From an uncultured Bacilli bacterium (GTDB lineage: Bacteria > Bacillota_I > Bacilli_A > RF39 > UBA660), in the NCBI GenBank assembly GCA_944331725.1, contig CALVJE010000002.1, positions 1 to 31,400 of the forward strand: a stretch of 31,400 nucleotides of DNA, written 5' to 3'. How positions within the stretch are numbered: the first letter of the stretch is position 1; the number at the start of each line of letters is the position of its first letter. Below are positions 8,241 to 15,015 of the stretch, piece by piece. Position numbers and translations under genes: made by a program. The notes below the pieces were generated by a model. It was given only the letters and a program-made list of their open reading frames with translations, made no database searches and was not told the origin of the DNA.

Positions 8241-8446
8241 ATAATTTAGAGTTACAAACTAAAATAAAGGATATAATAAATTCTATAGATCAAGAAGTAG
8301 AAAGTATAGAAAAAATTATAGATAGTTTAGATGAAAACTTCGTAATAGATGATAGTCCAATACAATTAGATAATTTAAGAGAAATCCAGTTAAAAATGAA
8401 AGAAATTAAAAACAATTTATATCAAAAATCTATCCAAAAAAAATAA
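8237..8446 (+). CDS. Small helical protein (69 aa), putative T7SS toxin partner
   Basis: This very short protein has two amphipathic helices (residues about 3-32 and 42-65) separated by a polar link (FVIDDSPIQ). It is acidic in the middle and basic at the end. The ATG overlaps the TGA of the previous gene (ATGA), and the toxin gene starts 26 bases after its stop behind its own AAGGAG. The family is not recognised. The tight overlap with its neighbour suggests that the two products form a complex, probably bound to the N-terminal helical part of the toxin. Confidence 0.55.
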   Translation: MNNLELQTKIKDIINSIDQEVESIEKIIDSLDENFVIDDSPIQLDNLREIQLKMKEIKNNLYQKSIQKK

Positions 8447-8472
8447 TTTAGTAAGAACAAAGGAGTTTATCT

Positions 8473-11400
8473 ATGGCAAAGATGAGTAAAAATAGTAATA
8501 GTAGTTTTAGCGCTGTTAAGGGAATTAGTAAATCTGCAGGAAGTTCTATTGCTAAAATTGCTAAAGAAGCGACAGAAGATCTTGTTATAAAAAATGATGA
8601 TAAAGAAACAGAAAATATAAATGTTGAGACAGAAGAACTTGAAGATTTAACTGAAGAAGAGTATTTGGATGAGTTAAAAGAACAAAAGAAAGATTATGAG
8701 GAACCTTTAGAAGAGATAGAAAAAGAAATAGCAGCCTTAGAATCTTTAAGTATGGATTATAGAGAGTGGCGTGCTAAATATAAAGATAAGTATGATTTAG
8801 ATGAACTTAGGGAAATTGCTAAAGAAAAAAGAGATACTTATAAAGATGATATAAAAGAATACAAAGAAGACTTAAAAAATGATAAAGCAACTCTAGAATC
8901 AGCTATTTATAAAATTGAACAATTAGAAAAAACAGCTAAATATGATCAACTTAGTACTGAAGATGAGTATCAGGATTATGAGAAAAGTGATTCTAAAGAA
9001 TCATTGGAAGAAATTAAGAAAATAGATTTAGATAAACTTTTTAATAAACAGTATGAGGGTAATTTAGAGTCATATTGTAGACTAAATGATATTGATTATG
9101 ACAAGATTAATGAATTAGAGTTTGCAGAATATGTAAAAAAGCACGATAAACTAGCTTATACTAGTTATTTTAAAGGAGAAGAATTAGATTATCTAATTGA
9201 ATTAGATGACGAAGAATTAACTAAAAAATATAATTATTTATTTGAGACTAAGGGAAAAGATGCAGCAGATGATTATTTAACGGCTATGAAAGATACAATA
9301 CATCAAAAAGTAGGATCAAAAAGAGCACAAGAGTATTTAAATGGGCTTGAAAAAGATGAAGATGGTAATTATGATAATAAAGCTATTGCTAATTATTTAG
9401 ACACAATTTTAAAAGGGGGAGGCTCTGGAATAAATTCCTTTTTTGAAGGACTTGAAGCTTGGGGAGAAAAAGATCACGTCTATACTGCTAATGAATATGA
9501 GAGTATGTATATATTATCTGCATTACAAGAAAATGAAAGCTTTACAAATTTTTTAGATAATACTTACGAACTTAGTAGTAGTGTTGGTAATATGTTACCA
9601 AGTGTTTTAATTGGAACAGTAACATCTCCAATTGCAGGTACAGTAGTAATGGGAGCATCAGCTGGAGGAAGTAACTATCATCAAATGAAAGTAGAAGGTG
9701 AGTCTACTAAAGATGCTATTACATATGGTGTATTATCTGGACTATCAGAAGCTACTATTCAACATTATTTAGGAGCAATTCCTGGGTTAAATGATGTATC
9801 TGTAACTTCTTTAAAAACTTTTGGAAAATCTGTCGCTAAAGAAGGTTTAGAAGAGGGGGTACAAGAATTTTTTGATGCTACCTTACAAGCAGATATTAAA
9901 GATGAAGATTTAAATATTAAAGATACAATTAAGAATTCTTTAAAAGGCGCTATTTATGGAGCATTAACAGCAGGAATATTTAATGGTGCATCTTTTGGAA
10001 CTAATAAAATAAGTAAAGCAGGTAGCATTGAAACAGATGTTAAAAGTGATACTAAAATAGAAAGAGAAGTAAGTGAAGAAAATGGTTTTCAATTAAATAT
10101 AGATGATATTAAAGGATTTTATAAAGCTAAATTAGATCAAGGATTTTTTACTAAAGATCAAGTTGATAATATTATATCTTCTATAAATTCTAAAGGTTAT
10201 ATTAGTGAAGATACTGGAGAACATTTATTAGATTTATTTGATGGAGATTATGATGTTTATATAAAAACTATTCATAGTAGTGATTTAGATTCTATTAATG
10301 AAAAAGGAATTTATTGTAACGGTACATCTACAAGTATTGGGGGAGGAGTTCCCCAAAGTATAAATGATATTAATATTGATAATACAATTACAGGCGTTGA
10401 TAATATTATTGATATTTTAAGAGTTATTAAAAATTCTAATGGTTTTTCTCAAGGGCTTAATCCTACTGATGGAACATTAATAATTAAAGTTCCTAAAGGG
10501 ACAGATATTAAAAATTATATTTATTACAATGAAAATGAAAATGCTTTTTGTATTAGTCCAGAGTGCTTAGATTCATTTGTTAAAGTAGATTCTGATGGTA
10601 TTGAACAAGATGTAAAAGATATATCAGGAGAAAGCGTAACAAAAGATATGCCAGGTAAACAAATGTTTAAATCAACTCTTAACTATTCATCATTCACAGC
10701 AGCCAATCAAGTTAAAAGTGTTTTAAATAAAATGATGGAAACTAATGATGATATTAATAATACTGTCGCTAATAATATTGATAATATATTGAATTCTAGT
10801 GAGATTTCATCTTTAGTATTTAATGAAGCAGAATTGTTTGATGACTCTTTTACTCATAATAACAGACTAATAAATGAATTGAATATAAATTTCAATTCAA
10901 CAGATGAATTAGTTAGTCACGAATTGGGTCATTTATTAGAACTTGTAATTGGTAAAGAAAAAATTCCTGAGGATTTTAGTACTATTAATAATAAACTTAT
11001 TAATAAATTAAATAGCAATGAAGAAATCGTATCTTTTTTAGAAAATGTAATTATTTATAACGAGAAAATGGTAAATAGATCTAAGGATTCTGCTAGAGAA
11101 TATATAAATAATCATATAGATGAGAAAAATAATTATATTAACGAAACTATAAAAAGCTTGGAAAATGTAAAACAAGAAGCAGATAAATTAAATATTGACT
11201 ATAATACATATTCATCTTTAATATCAGAATATGATACTAATAGTATTGAATATAGAAATAAAATTGCTAATTTATATGATTTAAAAATTGAAAAAGAAAT
11301 TTATGATATGAATAGATTAAATGATCACGAATTTAAAATATATGATATAGTATGTGGTATTATAGATAGTATATATAATGGGAATAACCCTTTTTATGAA

Positions 11401-12918
11401 AAATATTATTTACCTAATAATTTAAGAAGTCATAATAAAGAATATTATAATAGTTCTACATTTAAAAGTTTTGATGAACAATTTTCTGATTATTTTGCTT
11501 TAAGAGTAAATCGTGATACTTATGAAGGCGCTGCTATTTTGTTACAACGATTTTTAGGTAAAGATTGGTTTGTTATGATGAATGAACATTATGAAAAATT
11601 AGCACTTGATTTAAAAAGGTTAACAACTAAAGAAAGTTCATCTAATGTAATAAAGGATGATATAACTAGTAATTATTTACAAAATATAAATATGCATATT
11701 GGTTACGTTTTTAATGTTATTAAAACTATAGATTATAAATATGGTTCTGGTAAAGGTCTTGCTGCTCTTGAAAAATACTTAATAGATGGTAATATAAATC
11801 ATATTACAAGAGACAATAATTGTAGATCTTATATTAATTCATTAGATAGGGATACGCTTACACTTTGTTTGAATCAAATAATTACAAACTATAACATTCA
11901 TAATAGTGACCCTTTACCTAATAATCTTACTCCAGCAAGAGCTAGGGAACTTTATAGTGTTTATCTTGCTAAAATGAATAGTTCCTCTACTTATTATGAT
12001 TATAGTTATAATGAATATATGAATTATGTAAATTATTGTAAGAGTAATAACTTAAAATATTTTTATAACTATGAATACTTAAATTTATCAAAAAAATTAC
12101 AATCTTTACAAAATCAAATGAGTTATAGTAAAAAGTACATGTCTTTAAAAACAGAGAATCAAATAAATCAATATTATGGTTCTTTAAATAGTAAAGAATA
12201 TCGACAAATAATAAGTTTAATAAAAGATTTTTCTTCAATTTCAAACCGTGTTGCTAAATATAATTTTAATGATATCGCTTATGAGAATTTTGTTAATTTT
12301 GTTATTACAGAGTCTAATATAAGTACTAGGAAAAAACAAGAGTTACAAAACTATTTCAATACATCTTTACAAGGTACATTTTTATCACAATTAAATGTAT
12401 CTGAGGCACTTGCAATATATGAATATACTGCAGGAAGTGGTACTATTCTTATGTATTTAACAGATCCGTATAAACAAATTTATCCTTGGTATAGAATTAA
12501 GGATAAAAATACATTAAATAATATTATTAAAGGTCTTGATTCTGCTATTATTAAATATGGTCCTTTGGAGAATAATATGATATTATATAGGGGAGACACA
12601 TTTAGTAAATTATCTTTGTGGAAAGATTGGAATGTAAGAAATTATTATGATTTACAAAACTATATTGGTAAAGTTGTTAATTGTGAAACATATATGAGTA
12701 CAGGCGTATCGAAAGAAGGTTCATTTCCAGGAGAGATTAAATGGATAATTAAAGCTCCTATTGGTACAAAAGGAATGTATATAAATGATATTTCAGAATA
12801 TTTTTCAGATAAAAGTCAATTTGAATATATTGTAAAGAGAAATTCTAAATTTAGAATTGATAATGTTTATAAAGATGAAAATGGTGTTGTTATTATTAAA
12901 GCAAAGATTGTTGAGTAG
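8473..12918 (+). CDS. Large putative T7SS toxin: HELGH metalloprotease plus C-terminal ADP-ribosyltransferase
   Basis: This 1481-residue protein has no signal peptide and no LXG domain. Residues about 60-160 are a highly charged coiled coil. Residues 373-510 are rich in Gly/Ala and hydrophobic (NMLPSVLIGTVTSPIAG and later AIYGALTAGIF), perhaps for membrane insertion. Residues about 597-705 form a compact unknown domain (IHSSDLDSINEKGI... to CISPECLDSFVKVD). A zinc protease motif H816-E-L-G-H820 follows, with a candidate third ligand E1002 in DEQFSDYFA, as in anthrax lethal-factor-like proteases. The C-terminus is an R-S-E ADP-ribosyltransferase: R1373 in LYRGD, S1409-T-G1411 in YMSTGVS, and Q1449-F-E1451. 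Q-x-E rather than E-x-E is typical of C3-like enzymes that do not modify arginine. It follows the small helical genes behind AAGGAG. Secretion by the adjacent T7SS is inferred. Confidence 0.8.
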   Translation: MAKMSKNSNSSFSAVKGISKSAGSSIAKIAKEATEDLVIKNDDKETENINVETEELEDLTEEEYLDELKEQKKDYEEPLEEIEKEIAALESLSMDYREWRAKYKDKYDLDELREIAKEKRDTYKDDIKEYKEDLKNDKATLESAIYKIEQLEKTAKYDQLSTEDEYQDYEKSDSKESLEEIKKIDLDKLFNKQYEGNLESYCRLNDIDYDKINELEFAEYVKKHDKLAYTSYFKGEELDYLIELDDEELTKKYNYLFETKGKDAADDYLTAMKDTIHQKVGSKRAQEYLNGLEKDEDGNYDNKAIANYLDTILKGGGSGINSFFEGLEAWGEKDHVYTANEYESMYILSALQENESFTNFLDNTYELSSSVGNMLPSVLIGTVTSPIAGTVVMGASAGGSNYHQMKVEGESTKDAITYGVLSGLSEATIQHYLGAIPGLNDVSVTSLKTFGKSVAKEGLEEGVQEFFDATLQADIKDEDLNIKDTIKNSLKGAIYGALTAGIFNGASFGTNKISKAGSIETDVKSDTKIEREVSEENGFQLNIDDIKGFYKAKLDQGFFTKDQVDNIISSINSKGYISEDTGEHLLDLFDGDYDVYIKTIHSSDLDSINEKGIYCNGTSTSIGGGVPQSINDINIDNTITGVDNIIDILRVIKNSNGFSQGLNPTDGTLIIKVPKGTDIKNYIYYNENENAFCISPECLDSFVKVDSDGIEQDVKDISGESVTKDMPGKQMFKSTLNYSSFTAANQVKSVLNKMMETNDDINNTVANNIDNILNSSEISSLVFNEAELFDDSFTHNNRLINELNINFNSTDELVSHELGHLLELVIGKEKIPEDFSTINNKLINKLNSNEEIVSFLENVIIYNEKMVNRSKDSAREYINNHIDEKNNYINETIKSLENVKQEADKLNIDYNTYSSLISEYDTNSIEYRNKIANLYDLKIEKEIYDMNRLNDHEFKIYDIVCGIIDSIYNGNNPFYEKYYLPNNLRSHNKEYYNSSTFKSFDEQFSDYFALRVNRDTYEGAAILLQRFLGKDWFVMMNEHYEKLALDLKRLTTKESSSNVIKDDITSNYLQNINMHIGYVFNVIKTIDYKYGSGKGLAALEKYLIDGNINHITRDNNCRSYINSLDRDTLTLCLNQIITNYNIHNSDPLPNNLTPARARELYSVYLAKMNSSSTYYDYSYNEYMNYVNYCKSNNLKYFYNYEYLNLSKKLQSLQNQMSYSKKYMSLKTENQINQYYGSLNSKEYRQIISLIKDFSSISNRVAKYNFNDIAYENFVNFVITESNISTRKKQELQNYFNTSLQGTFLSQLNVSEALAIYEYTAGSGTILMYLTDPYKQIYPWYRIKDKNTLNNIIKGLDSAIIKYGPLENNMILYRGDTFSKLSLWKDWNVRNYYDLQNYIGKVVNCETYMSTGVSKEGSFPGEIKWIIKAPIGTKGMYINDISEYFSDKSQFEYIVKRNSKFRIDNVYKDENGVVIIKAKIVE

Positions 12919-12928
12919 GAGGTAAAGT

Positions 12929-13186
12929 ATGAATAAAAGTTTAGTTTTAGAAAATGGAAAAGAAATAGAAACTGAAGAGGAACTTTTTTACTATATAAAT
13001 ATGTCAGTTAATATTTTAAATGAAATAAGAAAAACTCCTTTATTTGCTTTAGAGTTTAAAAGTGGTAATTTAAAAAGATATGAAGAAATAGAAGAATCTT
13101 TAAAATTACGAACAGCTGATGGCAGAATATTAGATTTTGAAGAAGCGATAGATTATTTTAATGGTGTATTAAAGAAAAAAAGATAA
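12929..13186 (+). CDS. Small acidic protein, candidate immunity protein for the toxin
   Basis: This 85-residue cytoplasmic protein starts 10 bases after the toxin stop behind a perfect AGGAGG. The sequence is mixed strand and helix (SLVLENGKEIETEEELFYYI, FALEFKSGNLKRYEEIEES, ADGRILDFEEAIDYFNGVL), has no cysteine, and ends in a basic KKKR. I do not recognise the family. Immunity genes of polymorphic toxins usually sit immediately downstream of the toxin, so this is the natural candidate. The same position could hold a chaperone. The A-run at its 3' end is followed in another frame by decayed coding sequence, so the protein may once have been longer. Confidence 0.55.
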   Translation: MNKSLVLENGKEIETEEELFYYINMSVNILNEIRKTPLFALEFKSGNLKRYEEIEESLKLRTADGRILDFEEAIDYFNGVLKKKR

Positions 13187-13329
13187 ATTGCAATTTAGTG
13201 ATTTAAATTTTATTGATGAAAAAGGAAATGAAGATTCTTTATCGTGATTATGAGATTTTTAATGTTGTGATGTTTGAGTATACAGGTAAATATATTGATA
13301 ATGATTCTGATAATAAGAAACGCATATAG
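13187..13329 (+). pseudogene. Possible decayed coding remnant after the immunity candidate
   Basis: Directly past the stop of the 85-residue gene, a different frame continues from the A-run as DKLQFSDLNFIDEKGNEDSLS and stops. A third frame then reads RDYEIFNVVMFEYTGKYID and on to a stop at 13327-13329; in that frame an ATG at 13216 would give 37 residues. Two frameshifts in a row of protein-like sequence suggest an old gene end, or a second small gene, that has decayed. The 37-codon ORF could instead be a real small gene, although no ribosome binding site stands clearly in front of it. Confidence 0.3.
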
Positions 13330-13344
13330 TTATATGTGTTTTTT
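13319..13344 (+). terminator. Rho-independent terminator ending the T7SS/toxin locus
   Basis: The 9-bp stem AACGCATAT / ATATGTGTT (one G-T pair) with loop AGTT is followed by TTTT. It closes the toxin-immunity transcription unit before the ArsC-like gene. Confidence 0.8.
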
Positions 13345-13354
13345 AAACCACTAC

Positions 13355-13383
13355 TTTCCTTTTGTCTTAAAGTCTAGTATAAT
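13355..13383 (+). promoter_or_regulatory. Promoter for the ArsC-like/rnc operon
   Basis: A perfect TATAAT (13378-13383) lies 22 bases before the ATG at 13406. The -35 at 17-bp spacing (TTTCCT, 13355-13360) is weak. It follows the terminator of the toxin locus, which supports a new transcription unit. Confidence 0.5.
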
Positions 13384-13405
13384 AAGTTTGGAAAGAGGGA
13401 CTATT

Positions 13406-13765
13406 ATGTATTTATTTATAGAATATCCAAAATGTAGTACTTGCAAGAAAGCTAAAAAGTTTTTAGATGATAATAATATTAAATATATTGATAGAAATAT
13501 TGTAACAGATAATCCTACTAAGAATGAATTAAAAAAGTTTCTTGAAATTAGTGGTAAAGATATAAAAACGTTCTTTAATACTAGTGGTAATTTATATAAA
13601 GAGTTACACTTAAAAGATAAATTACCTAGTATGACTTTAGATGAAAAACTAGAATTACTTGCAAGTGATGGTATGCTTGTTAAAAGACCTCTTCTTGTAG
13701 GTGATGATTTTGTTTTAACTGGATTTAAAGATAGTATTTGGAATGAGGTGATAATTAATGGATGA
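13406..13765 (+). CDS. ArsC/Spx-family thioredoxin-fold protein (YusI-like)
   Basis: This 119-residue protein has the ArsC/Spx-family fold. The N-terminal YPKCSTCKKAKKFLD contains the redox pair C10-x-x-C13, and the second half has LASDGMLVKRPLLVGDDFVLTGF, the pattern of the YusI/YffB subgroup. That subgroup is usually annotated as arsenate reductase-like, but its substrate is unknown; Spx itself binds RNA polymerase. The ATG at 13406, preceded by GAAAGAGGGA, is the natural start. An upstream in-frame extension to 13274 lies before the promoter and inside the terminator, and does not resemble the family. The end overlaps rnc by 8 bases. Confidence 0.85.
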   Translation: MYLFIEYPKCSTCKKAKKFLDDNNIKYIDRNIVTDNPTKNELKKFLEISGKDIKTFFNTSGNLYKELHLKDKLPSMTLDEKLELLASDGMLVKRPLLVGDDFVLTGFKDSIWNEVIING

Positions 13766-14423
13766 ATTATTTAAAAAACTTAATATAACTCCTAAAAATT
13801 TAAAACTTTATGAAGTAGCTTTTTCTCACTCATCTTATGCTAATGAACATAGAGCGAAAAAAGATTATGAGAGATTAGAGTTTTTAGGAGATGCTGTTGT
13901 TGATCTTGTTATGGCAGATTACTTATATCGTAATCACAATGAAAATGAAGGAACAATGACTAAAGTAAGAGCAAGTTATGTATGTGAAAATGCTTTATAT
14001 GAGTATTCTTTAGGATTAGGACTTAATAAATATATTAAAGTAGGTCACGGAGAAGAGATAAATGGTGGTAAACTTAAGAAAGCGATTGTCGCTGATATAT
14101 TTGAAGCTTTGATGGGTGCTATATATCTAGATCTTGGATATGCTACTGTTAGAAGAGTTATTTTAGACATTATTGTTCCTTATGTTACTAATCCTAATGT
14201 TACTTTCTTCTCTGATTATAAATCTGCTTTACAAGAAGCAGTTCAAACTAGTAAAAAAAGTCTATATTATGAACTTATAGAAGAATCAGGTCCTGCTCAT
14301 AATAAGAAGTTTAAAATGCAAGTTAGAGTAGATGGTATTATATATGGAGAAGGTGTTGGTAATAGTAAGAAAGAAGCTGAACAACTAGCTGCTAAAAATG
14401 CTTTGGAGAAACTTGCTATATGA
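13758..14423 (+). CDS. rnc: Ribonuclease III
   Basis: RNase III cuts double-stranded RNA in rRNA and mRNA processing. The 221 residues match the family. The signature ERLEFLGDAVVDLV holds catalytic E41 and D45, a second acidic cluster is in VADIFEALMGAIYLD, and a double-stranded-RNA-binding domain fills the C-terminal 70 residues, ending in the usual GVGNSKKEAEQLAAKNALE. It overlaps the ArsC-like gene by 8 bases at the front and the next gene by 4 bases (ATGA) at the end. In many Firmicutes rnc is followed by smc and ftsY; here it is linked instead to an unknown gene and an RNase J paralogue. Confidence 0.96.
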   Translation: MDELFKKLNITPKNLKLYEVAFSHSSYANEHRAKKDYERLEFLGDAVVDLVMADYLYRNHNENEGTMTKVRASYVCENALYEYSLGLGLNKYIKVGHGEEINGGKLKKAIVADIFEALMGAIYLDLGYATVRRVILDIIVPYVTNPNVTFFSDYKSALQEAVQTSKKSLYYELIEESGPAHNKKFKMQVRVDGIIYGEGVGNSKKEAEQLAAKNALEKLAI

Positions 14424-14968
14424 ATGGAATAGAAGTACTTTATAATAAATTAGTAGAAATGATTTATGAAGCGGAAGAAGAAAGTGAAGAGAAAAGAATA
14501 GAATTAGTTAACTATATTTGCTCTTTAATGGGCATTAACCCTGAATTTTTAAAAAGCCCTGAAGTATTTGAAAGATTAGAAGTTTTAGTTCAATTTAATA
14601 ATTCTATTATTAAGATTCTTGAAAATATTAGACTAGTAGGAGAGAAAGCTTATATAGCTAATAATCTTTTAGATTTATCAGAATGTTATATTGATGCTTT
14701 AAAAATAGAAAATTTATTCTGTGATTATGATAGTTATTTTAATCTATTAAAGTGTTATCAATTATGTATAGATGAACATAATATTAATACCCTTACTGCT
14801 AAATTACTATGTCATAATTATGATGATTACATTGAAGCGATAAGTAAACATTTTGATTTAACTTTAGAAGAAAAATATAATGTTGATATTTCATTAGTAG
14901 AAGAAATTAATCTTATAAGAAAAGATAAATACTTAGCAAGAAAGTATTTGAAAAAAATAAAAAAATAG
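14420..14968 (+). CDS. Conserved-looking helical protein of unknown function
   Basis: I do not recognise this 182-residue protein. It is soluble, acidic in the first third (YEAEEESEEKRIELVNYI) and basic at the end (RKYLKKIKK), and almost fully helical. It contains four cysteines and repeated aromatic-leucine pairs (CDYDSYFNLLKCYQLC, CHNYDDYIEAISKHF) that recall TPR-like helical hairpins, although no clear TPR consensus appears. It starts inside the rnc stop codon (ATGA overlap), so its synthesis depends on rnc translation. It carries the promoter of the following RNase J gene within its 3' end. A link to RNA processing is suggested only by its neighbours. Confidence 0.7.
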   Translation: MNGIEVLYNKLVEMIYEAEEESEEKRIELVNYICSLMGINPEFLKSPEVFERLEVLVQFNNSIIKILENIRLVGEKAYIANNLLDLSECYIDALKIENLFCDYDSYFNLLKCYQLCIDEHNINTLTAKLLCHNYDDYIEAISKHFDLTLEEKYNVDISLVEEINLIRKDKYLARKYLKKIKK

Positions 14969-14976
14969 AGTATAAT
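14948..14976 (+). promoter_or_regulatory. Promoter for the RNase J-like gene
   Basis: TTGAAA (14948-14953), a 17-bp spacer and TATAAT (14971-14976) make a near-consensus sigma-A promoter. It overlaps the last codons of the unknown gene and lies 40 bases before the next ATG. Confidence 0.75.
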
Positions 14977-15015
14977 TAGTAAAGTTTTGTTTCTATATAA
15001 AAGAAAGGAGAATTT

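Noticed and set aside
11987..12244. 85-codon minus-strand frame inside the toxin gene
   Set aside because: It is rich in Asn, Tyr and Leu from reversed AT-rich codons, has no ribosome binding site and overlaps a clear coding frame.
13274..13405. Longer N-terminus for the ArsC-like protein
   Set aside because: The extension crosses a terminator and the promoter and does not resemble the family; ATG 13406 starts right before the CxxC motif.
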